Counted from the first letter of the stretch, positions 26,469-35,613 are shown. The stretch: DNA of 64,000 bases from Ralstonia sp. A12 (GCF_000801955.1 NZ_JSZO01000002.1:310001-374000), one strand, 5' to 3'. A program made the numbers and translations. The notes: generated by a model from the letters alone, not told the origin.

Positions 26469-27263
26469 TCAATGCTTGCCGATCAGAATGCGGTCCAGGC
26501 CGTAGACCTTGTCCAGCAGCAGCATCAACGCCAGCGTGAGGAAGACGATCAGTGCCGAGACGGCGGCCATCATCGGGTCGAGCGATTCCGTGGCGTACAT
26601 GTACATGCGCACCGGCAGCGTGACGGTGGCAGGCGACACCACGAAGATGGACATGGTCAGCTCATCAAAGCTGTTGATGAAGGCCAGCAGCCACCCGCCC
26701 GTGATGCCCGGCAGGATCATCGGCAGCGTCATGCGTCGGAACACCGTGAAGCTGCTCGCGCCCAGCGAGTAGGCCGCGTGCTCGACCGTGTGGTCGAAAC
26801 CCACGAGCGCCGCCATCACCAGCCGCATCGTGTAGGGCGTGACGATCAATGCGTGCGCGAAGATCAGCCAGCCGAAACTGCCTTGCCCACCCACCAGCGA
26901 GAACATGCGCAACAGCGCCACGCCCAGCACGAGGTGCGGAATGATCAGCGGCGACAGAAACACGCCTTGCAGGTACTGCAGGCCCGGCGCCCGAAAGCGG
27001 ACGATGGCCATGGCCGCCGGCACCGCCAGCGCGGTAGACAGCGTGGCAGCCGCCAACCCCAGCCACAGACTGTTCCAGAACGACTGCACGAAGTCGGGGT
27101 GATGCAGCACCTGGTCAAACCAGCGCAGCGAGAAGTGGCTGGTCGGCAGCGTGAGCGTTTCTTCAGGCGTGAAGGCGACGATGCACACGATCACCAACGG
27201 GGCCAGCATGAAGGTGATGACAAGCGCGTTGAAGATGAGCGCGAGCGGTCCGTTCTTTTGCAT
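26469..27263 (-). CDS. ABC transporter permease (PotC-like)
   Basis: A 264-residue inner-membrane permease with six predicted helices and the EAA-type loop YSLGASSFTVFRRMTLPMILPGI (quoted from the loop that contacts the ATPase). Together with the permease at 27274 it forms the channel of a polyamine-family importer. It lies 10 bases from that gene, so they are co-transcribed. Confidence 0.88.
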   Translation of the reverse strand: MQKNGPLALIFNALVITFMLAPLVIVCIVAFTPEETLTLPTSHFSLRWFDQVLHHPDFVQSFWNSLWLGLAAATLSTALAVPAAMAIVRFRAPGLQYLQGVFLSPLIIPHLVLGVALLRMFSLVGGQGSFGWLIFAHALIVTPYTMRLVMAALVGFDHTVEHAAYSLGASSFTVFRRMTLPMILPGITGGWLLAFINSFDELTMSIFVVSPATVTLPVRMYMYATESLDPMMAAVSALIVFLTLALMLLLDKVYGLDRILIGKH

Positions 27264-27273
27264 GTGCGCTCCC

Positions 27274-28131
27274 TTAACCCAGCGTCTTCTTGTAGCGGCC
27301 TTCGATCATGCGGTTCCAGCCGAGCATGATGATCAGGTTGGCTGCCAGCAGAATCAGCGCGATGGCCGCGCCCAGCGGCCAGTTGAGTTCGTTCAGGTAT
27401 TCGTCGTAGATGAGCGTGGCGACCATCTTCACGCGTCGCCCGCCCAGCAACCCCGGAATGGCGAACGAGCTGGCCGCCAGACCGAACACGATCAGGCTGC
27501 CCGACAGAATGCCCGGCATGACCTGCGGCAGCACCACGCGGCGCAAGGTGGTGAAGTGTGATGCGGACAGCGACAGCGCGGCGTTTTCCACCCACGGGTC
27601 GAGCTTCTGCAGAGAGGTCCACACCGGGATCACCATGAACGGCAGCATCACGTGCACCAGCGCAATCACCACGGCCGTCTCGTTGTACAGCAGCTTGACC
27701 GAGCCAATGCCGATGGCCTTGAACGCGGCGTTGATCAAGCCTTCGGGCCCGAGCAGCATGCTCCAGCCGAATGCGCGCACCACCACCGAAATCAGCAGCG
27801 GCGCCAGAATCACGAGCAGAAAGATCGAGCGCCAGGGTTTGCCCATCCGGCTCAGGATGTAGGCCTCGGGCGCGCCGATCAGGATGCACACCAGCGTCAC
27901 CAGTGCCGACACGCGCAGCGTGCGCCAGAAGATTTCGTAGTAGTACGGGTCCTGCACCACATGCAGGTAGTGCGCGAACGTGAAGGTGCCCGGGACAGGC
28001 CCCTTGTCGGCATCGAAGACGTTGAAGGACAGGATCACGCTCAACGCCAGCGGCACGAACAGCATCACGGCAAACAGAGCCAGCGCGGGGCTGGTCATGC
28101 TCCATGGCACCCAGGTGGGTCGTCGGCTCAT
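27274..28131 (-). CDS. ABC transporter permease (PotB-like)
   Basis: A 285-residue inner-membrane permease, six or so helices, with an N-terminal cytoplasmic segment MSRRPTWVPW and an EAA-type loop LSASHFTTLRRVVLPQVMPGI near residue 200. It partners the permease at 26469 and the ATPase at 28238. A 106-base gap with no gene separates it from the ATPase gene upstream. Confidence 0.88.
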   Translation of the reverse strand: MSRRPTWVPWSMTSPALALFAVMLFVPLALSVILSFNVFDADKGPVPGTFTFAHYLHVVQDPYYYEIFWRTLRVSALVTLVCILIGAPEAYILSRMGKPWRSIFLLVILAPLLISVVVRAFGWSMLLGPEGLINAAFKAIGIGSVKLLYNETAVVIALVHVMLPFMVIPVWTSLQKLDPWVENAALSLSASHFTTLRRVVLPQVMPGILSGSLIVFGLAASSFAIPGLLGGRRVKMVATLIYDEYLNELNWPLGAAIALILLAANLIIMLGWNRMIEGRYKKTLG

Positions 28132-28237
28132 ACTGCCACCTCCACACTTGTGTCGGTCAACTTAGCGACGTGGTGTCGGTGGCTGGCGGCATTCGCGGCC
28201 GTGCGCATCCCCGCTGCGCGGGGCCCCTGCTTACTGC

Positions 28238-29299
28238 TCATGCCGCCTCCCCAGCCCCAATCACGCGCACATAGCGATCCTGCCAATCCACACCCACGGT
28301 CTGGCCTACGTCGCAGGGTGCGGCGCCATCGTTGACGGCCGACACCAGCATCGCGCCCAGCGGCGTATCGACGGTGTACATCCACTGATTGCCGAGGAAG
28401 AAGCGTTCGGTCACGCGGCCTTCGCAGCGGCCGGTGCCGTCTGCGGTGCAGGTCATCTTCTCGGGGCGCAGTGCCAGTACGACGTTGCTGCCCACGCGCG
28501 TGCCTGCCGGCAATGCCACGTGGACCGACCCCACCGCCGCGCGAACCTCGCCGTCGTGGCCGGACACCACCGAGGCATGCAGCAGATTGGCCTTGCCGAC
28601 AAAGGTGGAGATGAACGCATTGCGCGGGTGCTCGTATACCGCCAGCGGCGTATCCACCTGGGTGATGCGCCCGGCTTCCATGACGACCACGCGATCGCTG
28701 ATCGACATGGCCTCGGCCTGATCGTGCGTGACCATGATGGTGGTCGTGCCCACCTTGCGCTGGATCTCGCGCAGCTCGAACTGCATCTCTTCGCGCAGCT
28801 TGGCATCGAGGTTGGACAGCGGCTCGTCCAGCAGCAGCACCGGCGGCTTGATGACCAGCGCGCGTGCCAGGGCCACGCGCTGACGCTGCCCGCCGGACAG
28901 CTCACGCGGGTAGCGGTCAACGTGCTTGTCCAGGTGCACCAGCGCCAGCGTCTGCATGGCGCGCTCGCGGCGTTCGGCCGCCGGGCACTTGCGCATCTCC
29001 AGGCCGAATTCCACGTTCTCGCGCACCGTCATGTGCGGGAACAGCGCATAGGTCTGGAACACGATGCCCAAGCCACGCGCGTTGGTCTTGGCCCGGGTGA
29101 TGTCCTTGCCGTCCAGCTCGATGGTGCCTTCGGACACCTCGGCAAAGCCCGCAATCATTTGCAGCGTCGTGGTCTTGCCGCAGCCCGACGGGCCCAGCAG
29201 CGAGACGAATTCGCCCTTGTGCACGTCCAGGCAAAAGTCTTGAACCACCCGGAGGTCACCGTACTGCTTGGAGACATGGTTGAGGCGCAGAAAGCTCAT
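28238..29299 (-). CDS. ABC transporter ATP-binding protein (PotA-like)
   Basis: A 353-residue ATPase. Walker A is GPSGCGKTT (about 37-45), signature LSGGQRQRVALARAL, Walker B PVLLLDEPLSNLD, and the switch His in MVTHDQAEA. The C-terminal TOBE domain (about 270-350) is typical of polyamine and related importers. It is the first gene of the minus-strand catabolic run and is divergent from the IclR regulator at 29486, with a palindrome between them (29432-29450). Confidence 0.92.
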   Translation of the reverse strand: MSFLRLNHVSKQYGDLRVVQDFCLDVHKGEFVSLLGPSGCGKTTTLQMIAGFAEVSEGTIELDGKDITRAKTNARGLGIVFQTYALFPHMTVRENVEFGLEMRKCPAAERRERAMQTLALVHLDKHVDRYPRELSGGQRQRVALARALVIKPPVLLLDEPLSNLDAKLREEMQFELREIQRKVGTTTIMVTHDQAEAMSISDRVVVMEAGRITQVDTPLAVYEHPRNAFISTFVGKANLLHASVVSGHDGEVRAAVGSVHVALPAGTRVGSNVVLALRPEKMTCTADGTGRCEGRVTERFFLGNQWMYTVDTPLGAMLVSAVNDGAAPCDVGQTVGVDWQDRYVRVIGAGEAA

Positions 29300-29431
29300 C
29301 GGTCATCCTTTGCGACAGGGGGTGTCGCAGGCTTCTGTATCTGAACAAGTTGGATATGCTATTGCAATGCGTGTGCCAAGACATCGATTACAGCTAGGTG
29401 TATACGCTGTAGTTGGAATATTTCTCTTATT

Positions 29432-29450
29432 TATTCCGATTGGCGGAATA
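29432..29450. promoter_or_regulatory. 19-bp palindrome in the divergent promoter (candidate IclR operator)
   Basis: TATTCCG-ATTGG-CGGAATA has perfect 7-bp arms. It lies 36 bp before the IclR gene and 133 bp before the ATPase gene, in an AT-rich spacer with more ATTCC/GGAAT elements (for example GGAATA near 29415). Confidence 0.6.
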
Positions 29451-29485
29451 CAATCGAACCAACAAATTCACTCCATTCCAGCTTC

Positions 29486-30328
29486 ATGTCCTTCGATTCC
29501 GACGACGATGCGCATCAGCGCAGCGCCATGCACCGCACCTTCCAGATCCTGCGCACCATGGCGGAGCAGCAGCACCAAGGTGTGCGCGTCACGTACCTGG
29601 CCAAGACGCTGGGGATGACCCCCGCCACGACGCACCGCTTGCTGCAGGGCCTGACGCAAGAGGGCATGGTCGAGCAGGATCAGCAGAACAAGCTCTATCG
29701 GCTGAGCCTGGACTTGTTCTGCCTGGCGGCCCAGGCGGGCGCTGTGAACGATCTGCGTTCGGTGGCCCGGCCAGCTTTGCTGCGCCTGAATGCCAGCCTG
29801 GGCGATACGGTGCTGCTGCTGGTGCGTTCGGGCTTCGATGCGGTGTGCCTGGATCGCGTGGAAGGGCAGTACCCGATCCGCACCTTCACAGGCGATGTGG
29901 GCGGCCGGATTGAACTGGGCGTCGGCCAGGGCGCGATGGTGATCCTGGCGCACCTGCCCGAGGCCGAGCAGGAGGAGGTGCTGCGCTACAACCTGCCCCG
30001 CATCCGCCACTACAGCGTGTACGACGAGGTCTACCTGCGCTCCGAAGTCCGCAAAGCCCGTGAACAGGGCTACAGCGCCAAGACGGATGGGCTGCTCGAA
30101 GGCATGGCCGGCCTTGCGGTGCCGGTGTTCGATCGCAATGGCAACGTGGTCGCCGCGCTCTCGGTGGGCACGTTGGCCAACCGCCTGAGTGCCGACCGCC
30201 TGCCCATCGTGTACGACATGCTGCTGCGTGAGGCCAACCGGCTGACCACGCAAATCAACCCGTTTGATCCGACGCTGCGCCGCCCCATGCAATCCATGGC
30301 CGTGAGCGATACCTATCGAGCGATCTGA
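29486..30328 (+). CDS. IclR family transcriptional regulator
   Basis: A 280-residue regulator with an N-terminal winged helix (about 12-75; LAKTLGMTPATTHRLLQGLTQEG as recognition region) and an IclR effector domain (about 90-265) with GLAVPVFDRNGNVVAALSVG. It is divergent from the ABC importer / amine dehydrogenase run and its 3' end overlaps by 16 bases the D-2-hydroxyglutarate-dehydrogenase-like gene on the other strand. It most likely controls the transport and oxidation genes in response to the substrate or a pathway intermediate. Confidence 0.92.
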   Translation: MSFDSDDDAHQRSAMHRTFQILRTMAEQQHQGVRVTYLAKTLGMTPATTHRLLQGLTQEGMVEQDQQNKLYRLSLDLFCLAAQAGAVNDLRSVARPALLRLNASLGDTVLLLVRSGFDAVCLDRVEGQYPIRTFTGDVGGRIELGVGQGAMVILAHLPEAEQEEVLRYNLPRIRHYSVYDEVYLRSEVRKAREQGYSAKTDGLLEGMAGLAVPVFDRNGNVVAALSVGTLANRLSADRLPIVYDMLLREANRLTTQINPFDPTLRRPMQSMAVSDTYRAI

Positions 30329-31752
30329 CTTGGCGATCTTTTGAGCACGCGGCCCGGGTTCATCAAGCCCTGCGGGTCGAGCGCTTGTTTGATGGTGCGC
30401 ATCAACTGCAGGGCCACCGGCGTCTTGTAGTGGGGAAGGTGGTCGCGCTTGAGCGCGCCAATTCCGTGCTCTGCAGAGATCGAGCCACCAAAGCGGTGGA
30501 CGGATTGGTACACCGCGTCCCCAATCGCCGCCTCATGCGCGGCAACGAACGCCGTCGCATCCGCACCCAATGGAGCCTGTACGTTGTAGTGCAGGTTCCC
30601 ATCGCCCAGGTGCCCGAAGTTGATCAGGCGTAGCCCCGGTGCCAGCGCCTGGAGCTGCGCGTCGGTCTGTGCCACAAACTCGGGGATGCGCGATATCGGC
30701 ACCGACACATCGTGCTTGATGTTGCGCCCTTCGGCCGCCTGCGCCAGGGTGATGCTCTCGCGGATGTGCCACAGGTCATGCGCCTGGCGGATGTTCTCCG
30801 CGATGATGGCGTCGGTCACGATGCCGTCTTCCATCGCCGTCTCCAACAGGTGTTCAAACTGAGCCCTGGCATGCGCTTCGGATTCACTGTCGGACGCTTC
30901 CAGCAAGACACACCATGGCGTCTCGCGCCACATCGGCACCCGCAGATGCGGGTAGTGTGTGTCGACCAGCCTGAGCCCTTCTTGGCCCATGACTTCAAAG
31001 CCCGTGAGCGCCGCCGACAGATGCCGGTGCGACAAGGCCAGCAACGCTGTGGCCGCCTCCAGCGAAGGCACGGCCGCCCACGCCGTCAATTGCGCCGCCG
31101 GCTGCGGATACAGGCGCAGCGTGGCCGCCGTGATGATGCCCAGCGTGCCTTCGCTGCCGATGAACAGGTTGCGCAGGTCGTAGCCGGTGTTGTCCTTGCG
31201 CAGGCCTTGCAGGCTCTCCAGGACTTGCCCGTCGGGCAGCACGACTTCCAGCCCGAGGCACAGCTCGCGCGCGTTGCCGTAGCGCACCACCTGCGTGCCG
31301 CCCGCATTGGTCGCCAGGTTGCCGCCGATAGTGCAACTGCCTTCCGCACCCAGGCTGAGCGGAAACAGAAGCCCAGCCTCGCGCACCACTTCCTGAAGCG
31401 ATTGGAGTACGCAGCCGGCCTCTACTGTGACCGTCATATTGGTGGCGTCGATGGCGCGCACGGCATGCATGCGGCGCAGACTCAGGATGACCTGTTTGCC
31501 ACTGGCATCGGGCACCGAGCCTTCCACCAGACCGGTATTGCCGCCCTGGGGCACGATCGAGACACCGGCGTGCGCACACGCGCGCACAACGTCAGCCACT
31601 TCCGCCGTGCTGCCGGGGCGCACCACGCACAGCGCCCTACCGTGCACGCGCTGGCGCCAATCGGATTCGTATTCGGCGCAGGCATCGCCGGTCAGCACAT
31701 GGGCGGCGCCCACGATGCCGTGCAAGGTGGAGATCAGGTTTTCGGGTGTCAT
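30313..31752 (-). CDS. FAD-binding oxidase, probable D-2-hydroxyglutarate dehydrogenase
   Basis: A 479-residue flavoprotein of the GlcD/D2HGDH family. FAD motifs are VPQGGNTGLVEGSVP (about 67-81), GSCTIGGNLATNAGG (about 138-152) and FIGSEGTLGIIT (about 194-205); the metal/substrate end is HDVSVP, NFGHLGDGNLHYN and SAEHGIG. These are the hallmarks of D-2-hydroxyacid dehydrogenases that convert D-2-hydroxyglutarate to 2-oxoglutarate or D-lactate to pyruvate. Context favours hydroxyglutarate: the HglS-like gene 1.3 kb upstream makes exactly that product. It is the third gene of the run hglS-aminotransferase-oxidase. Confidence 0.82.
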   Translation of the reverse strand: MTPENLISTLHGIVGAAHVLTGDACAEYESDWRQRVHGRALCVVRPGSTAEVADVVRACAHAGVSIVPQGGNTGLVEGSVPDASGKQVILSLRRMHAVRAIDATNMTVTVEAGCVLQSLQEVVREAGLLFPLSLGAEGSCTIGGNLATNAGGTQVVRYGNARELCLGLEVVLPDGQVLESLQGLRKDNTGYDLRNLFIGSEGTLGIITAATLRLYPQPAAQLTAWAAVPSLEAATALLALSHRHLSAALTGFEVMGQEGLRLVDTHYPHLRVPMWRETPWCVLLEASDSESEAHARAQFEHLLETAMEDGIVTDAIIAENIRQAHDLWHIRESITLAQAAEGRNIKHDVSVPISRIPEFVAQTDAQLQALAPGLRLINFGHLGDGNLHYNVQAPLGADATAFVAAHEAAIGDAVYQSVHRFGGSISAEHGIGALKRDHLPHYKTPVALQLMRTIKQALDPQGLMNPGRVLKRSPSQIAR

Positions 31753-31773
31753 GGCGATGAAGGGAAAGCGTTT

Positions 31774-33012
31774 TCAGCGCGAGGCCAGCGCCACCGCAGC
31801 CGCCAGCCGCTGCACGGCCTGCTCGATCTGCGGCACATCGGGCGCGGCGAACGACAGGCGCATGGTGTTGAGTTGCGGCGCGTCGGGGTAGAACGCCTTG
31901 CCGGGCACGTACAGCACCTGCTGCGACACGGCAGCGTCAAAGAGGGCTTGTGGGTCGATGGACGGCGCGAACGTCGCCCAGACGAACATGCCACCCGCCG
32001 GCGGCGCACATTGCACGCGACCATCGAGTTGGGTTGCGATGCCGTGCACCAGGGCGTGCATGCGTCGCTGATATTCGCTGCGGGCGCGCTGCACCGTGGC
32101 CGGATAGCGACCGCTTTCCAGATAGCGTGCTGCCACCATCTGCGCGAGCGGAGAGGTACACAAGTCCACCGTTTGCTTGGCGACAGTGCAACGGCGTAGC
32201 AGGCTGCTGTCGGCCAGCATCCACCCGATGCGCAGGGCGGGAGCGACGGTCTTCGACAGGCTGGACAGGTACACCACCGGGTTCACGCCGCCGCCGGCCA
32301 ACCGGTCACCCACCGAGCGTAGCGTTGGGGGCATGGGCGGTGTGTTGCCGTCCTGCGCATCGAAGCGCAGTTCGCCGTAGGGGTCGTCTTCCACCACCCA
32401 GAAGCCGTAGGTACAGGCCAGTTGCACCAGGGCTTCGCGCCGCTCGGTCAGCAACAGCGTGCCTCGCGGGTTGGAGAAATTCGGCACGGTGTAGAGCAGC
32501 TTCGGGCGCTGTGCAGCGGGCAACTGAAGCAGCAGTTCGGCCAGTGCGTCGGTCTGCAGGCCGTGTTCGTCCATCGGCACGGGCACGATGCGCGCTTGCG
32601 CCAAGCGCAGGGCTTGCAGCGTGGCAGGGTAGGCGGGCACTTCCACCAGCACCGTATCCCCCGGTTCGGTCAGCACGCGCACCAACAGGTCGAACGCTTG
32701 CTGCGAGCCCGTGGTCACCATCATCTGTTCGGCGCTGGCCTGGATGCCGCGCTCGCGCATCAGCGCTGCCAGCGCTTTGCGTAGGACCGGCAGCCCTTCG
32801 GTGGCGCCGTACTGCAGGGTTTGCGCATCGCCCGACATGGCTTGGGCGGCGGCCTGCGCCAGCCCTTGCGCATCAAACAGGCTGGGCGACGGATAGCCAC
32901 CGGCCAGCGAGATCATTCCCGGTTGGCTGAGGTACGGAAACAGCTCGCGGATGGGCGAGCCGGCTGGGTGCGCGAACACGGCGGCAAAGGCCGGCATGGC
33001 GAGGTCAGTCAT
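31774..33012 (-). CDS. PLP-dependent aminotransferase, probable 2-aminoadipate aminotransferase (AmaC/LysN-like)
   Basis: A 412-residue fold-type I aminotransferase of the LysN / MocR-C-terminal group. The Schiff-base Lys is Lys254 in SLSKTVAPALRIGW, the pyridine-binding Asp is in EDDPYGELR (208-216), and the N-terminal GGYPSPSLFD and QYGATEGLP are typical of 2-aminoadipate transaminases. It should convert 2-aminoadipate and 2-oxoglutarate to 2-oxoadipate and glutamate. Its start overlaps the stop of the HglS-like gene by four bases, linking it to the enzyme that uses 2-oxoadipate. Confidence 0.85.
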   Translation of the reverse strand: MTDLAMPAFAAVFAHPAGSPIRELFPYLSQPGMISLAGGYPSPSLFDAQGLAQAAAQAMSGDAQTLQYGATEGLPVLRKALAALMRERGIQASAEQMMVTTGSQQAFDLLVRVLTEPGDTVLVEVPAYPATLQALRLAQARIVPVPMDEHGLQTDALAELLLQLPAAQRPKLLYTVPNFSNPRGTLLLTERREALVQLACTYGFWVVEDDPYGELRFDAQDGNTPPMPPTLRSVGDRLAGGGVNPVVYLSSLSKTVAPALRIGWMLADSSLLRRCTVAKQTVDLCTSPLAQMVAARYLESGRYPATVQRARSEYQRRMHALVHGIATQLDGRVQCAPPAGGMFVWATFAPSIDPQALFDAAVSQQVLYVPGKAFYPDAPQLNTMRLSFAAPDVPQIEQAVQRLAAAVALASR

Positions 33013-34415
33013 GCGGCATCCATAGCGGGCGTGCCGCGCAAGACGGCGCGCACCTGATCGATGGAGCGCTGTTGCGCAGCTTCGTACAGTGCGATTTCAT
33101 CGTGCACGCGCGCACCCAGTGCAGCTTCAAAAGCCTGCTGTGCGGCGTGGGCTTGATACTGCTTCTGTTCTTCGCCGCCCAGGTTGGATTGGAAGATGCC
33201 TGCCGCACTTACCGGCAGGAAATCTTCATACGTGATCGGGTCGGCCTGTACGCAGCCCTCGGCCAGCAGTGCATCCAACGAGGCATCGGCCGCCACTGTC
33301 TCAGCCTGCGCCCGACCCGATGCCGTGAGCGTGTAGCGATAGAACGCCAGCCCTTGCGCGCGCAGTGCCTCATGCGTATCCGGGAATGCGCGGAACACCT
33401 GCGCCAACCGATGTCCATAGTCTGGTGCGGCACTGCCGGCGCCGCCCATATCACGCACCTCGGCCAGCAATTGGTCGTACAGCGCACGGCCCTTGCGCGT
33501 CAGGGCGACGCCGCGCTGCTCGATCTCACCAAAGCGCGCTGTGTGGGCGCCGACATTGTCTGTGAAGCGCACCGCTTCCTGCAGTGCCTTGAAGCTGGTC
33601 TGACGCAGCAGGATGGGGCAGTCGCGGCGCGGCGGGCCTTCCACCACGTCCTTGGCGTCCATGCCGCGCGCGGGCATGGCAGCTTGCGCGTCGTCGATGT
33701 CGAGCGTGCGCGGCGTCAGGTGGTTGATGTGGGGGCCGCGGAAGCACACCACGTCGGCCACCAAGCGGTGCGCGGCTTGCAGCGCGCGATACGTCTCGGC
33801 GTCGACCGTGGCGGTGCTGTGCCAGCGGAAGGTCTCCAGCGCTTCGCGTACGAAGGCGTTGGCGTCAGCGTCGGTCAGGCCGCCGTCGGCCTCGCACTGG
33901 GCGATCAATTCCAGCACGCGCGGCGTGAAGATCTGGCGGCGCGCCAGGATGGCGGCGGCCTTGTCGCGCAGGGCAGCATCGGCAATCAGTTCAAGCCGCA
34001 GCAGCGACGTGAACACGCGGAACGGGTTGGCCAGCAATGCTGCATCGCTTACTGGCCGAAACGCCGTGGAGTGCACAGGCACGCCCGCCACCGACAGGTC
34101 GTAGTAACCCACGGGCTCCATCCCCATGACAGCAAACAGCCGGCGCAGCGTAGCCAGCTCGGCCGCCGTGCCAACGCGGATGGCGCCGTGGCGTTCCACA
34201 TCCAGCCGCTCCAGTTCGCCTGACTGCGCCATCTGTGCGCGCAACGCGGGCTGGGTGCCCAGCGTGTGCGCGTTGATGTCGGACACCAATTCGACCAGGG
34301 TGCCGTACTGCGGCACTTCCTCGCGATACATGGCCGACATGGCGCGCGCAAAGCGCGTACGGATGCCGTCTGCCTGGACGAAGTTTGCAGCCTGGGGTTG
34401 ATGCGTTGCGCTCAT
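33009..34415 (-). CDS. hglS: DUF1338 / HglS-type Fe(II) 2-oxoadipate dioxygenase-decarboxylase
   Basis: A 468-residue protein of the DUF1338 (YdcJ) family, now known as HglS, a non-haem iron enzyme that turns 2-oxoadipate into D-2-hydroxyglutarate. Residues expected for metal and substrate are present: His76 and Arg80 in ERHGAIR, His229 in GPHINHLTPR and Glu297 in ARFGEIE; HSTAFRPV (115-122) and PFRVFTSLLR are also conserved-looking. Start 34415 follows the divergent promoter; the longer frame was rejected. It heads the run hglS-aminotransferase-hydroxyglutarate dehydrogenase and is divergent from a LysR gene. Confidence 0.88.
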   Translation of the reverse strand: MSATHQPQAANFVQADGIRTRFARAMSAMYREEVPQYGTLVELVSDINAHTLGTQPALRAQMAQSGELERLDVERHGAIRVGTAAELATLRRLFAVMGMEPVGYYDLSVAGVPVHSTAFRPVSDAALLANPFRVFTSLLRLELIADAALRDKAAAILARRQIFTPRVLELIAQCEADGGLTDADANAFVREALETFRWHSTATVDAETYRALQAAHRLVADVVCFRGPHINHLTPRTLDIDDAQAAMPARGMDAKDVVEGPPRRDCPILLRQTSFKALQEAVRFTDNVGAHTARFGEIEQRGVALTRKGRALYDQLLAEVRDMGGAGSAAPDYGHRLAQVFRAFPDTHEALRAQGLAFYRYTLTASGRAQAETVAADASLDALLAEGCVQADPITYEDFLPVSAAGIFQSNLGGEEQKQYQAHAAQQAFEAALGARVHDEIALYEAAQQRSIDQVRAVLRGTPAMDAA

Positions 34416-34490
34416 GACTGGATCGGGTTTGCCAAGGTTGGAGCGATATTGGGGTGGAGGTTGTGCGCCGGTCAAACGATAATCCGGGCA

Positions 34491-34517
34491 TAGTTCATTC
34501 CAAAATAGAATGAACTA
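34491..34517. promoter_or_regulatory. 27-bp perfect palindrome between hglS and lysR (candidate LTTR operator)
   Basis: TAGTTCATTC (34491-34500) and GAATGAACTA (34508-34517) are perfect 10-bp arms around a 7-bp AT-rich spacer. The centre lies 47 bp upstream of the LysR start and 89 bp upstream of the hglS start, a typical LysR activation-site layout. Only a small part of the divergent spacer (34416-34550) is left for other signals. Confidence 0.75.
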
Positions 34518-34550
34518 TCCGATTTCCACATCGCCATCCCGCTGATCGCC

Positions 34551-35480
34551 ATGTTTCCGTCACGCCGCTTTCTGCCGCCGATGTCCCTGCTTTGCGCGTT
34601 CGAGGCTGCCGCGCGCCACCAGAGTTTCACGGCCGCCGCCGCCGAGCTGCACCTGACGCAAAGTGCCGTCAGCCGCCAGATTCGCGCGTTGGAAGACCGT
34701 CTTGGGGCAGAGCTCTTTGTACGCGAGCGCCAGACCGTGCGCCTGAACCCGGCGGGCCAGGCGTATGCGGAGGAGATCCGCGGCGCGTTGATGCGCATTG
34801 CCAGCGCCACGGTCGGCCTTCATGCCAATCCGCAGGGCGGCAGCCTGAATCTGGCCATCTTGCCCACCTTTGGTACCCGTTGGCTGGCACCACGCCTGCC
34901 ACAGTTCTTTGACGCGCACCCCGGCATCACCATCAACCTGACCACGAGGCTGTCGCAGTTCGACTTCCAGTTGGAGGCGGTGGATGCGGCCATCCATTTT
35001 GGTCCGCCGGATTGGCCCGGGGCGGAACTCGCCCTGCTGATGAGCGAAACCGTCATCCCCGCATGCAGCCCGGCGCTGCTGGCCCGCTATGGCTTTGCGC
35101 AGCCGCACGATCTCCTGCGTGCGCCGCTGTTGCACCTGGCTTCGCGCCCGGATGCCTGGTCACGCTGGCTGGCCAGCCATCAGGTGGATCATGTGGATAG
35201 GGCAGAGGCCCAAGGCATGTTGTTCGACCAGTTCGCCACCGCCGCACAGGCCGCCGTTGCAGGCTTGGGCGTGGCACTGCTGCCGCGCTTTTTGATCACC
35301 CACGAGTTACAGCAGGGTGATCTTGTGCGAGCGTTGCCCCATGTGCCCGAGATGGAAAGCGCGGAGCGCTACTACCTCGCCTGGCCCACCAGCCGGACCG
35401 ACTATCCGCCGCTGCAGGCCTTGCGGTCATGGCTGGTGCAAGCGGCGCAGGACTTCACGCAAGCACAAGTTGCCGAGTGA
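34551..35480 (+). CDS. LysR family regulator (GcvA-like), probable regulator of hglS operon
   Basis: A 309-residue LTTR. The N-terminal HTH (about 9-65) begins with LPPMSLLCAFEAAARHQSFT and contains LTQSAVSRQIRALE, typical of the GcvA subgroup. The effector domain follows, with no extra domain. It is divergent from hglS, and a perfect 27-bp inverted repeat lies in the shared promoter. It probably responds to 2-oxoadipate or 2-aminoadipate, inferred from the genes it faces. Confidence 0.92.
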   Translation: MFPSRRFLPPMSLLCAFEAAARHQSFTAAAAELHLTQSAVSRQIRALEDRLGAELFVRERQTVRLNPAGQAYAEEIRGALMRIASATVGLHANPQGGSLNLAILPTFGTRWLAPRLPQFFDAHPGITINLTTRLSQFDFQLEAVDAAIHFGPPDWPGAELALLMSETVIPACSPALLARYGFAQPHDLLRAPLLHLASRPDAWSRWLASHQVDHVDRAEAQGMLFDQFATAAQAAVAGLGVALLPRFLITHELQQGDLVRALPHVPEMESAERYYLAWPTSRTDYPPLQALRSWLVQAAQDFTQAQVAE

Positions 35481-35613
35481 CGCGCAGCGCTGTTGTGGGC
35501 GGCAAACAGTGCATGACGCGCCCATCACTGTTCTGTAAAGTTCGCAGATCGCATTGGCCAGGGGTGCCCAGCACCCGGTCGATGGCACAACGCAGGCTCA
35601 CGTCATCTCGCTC

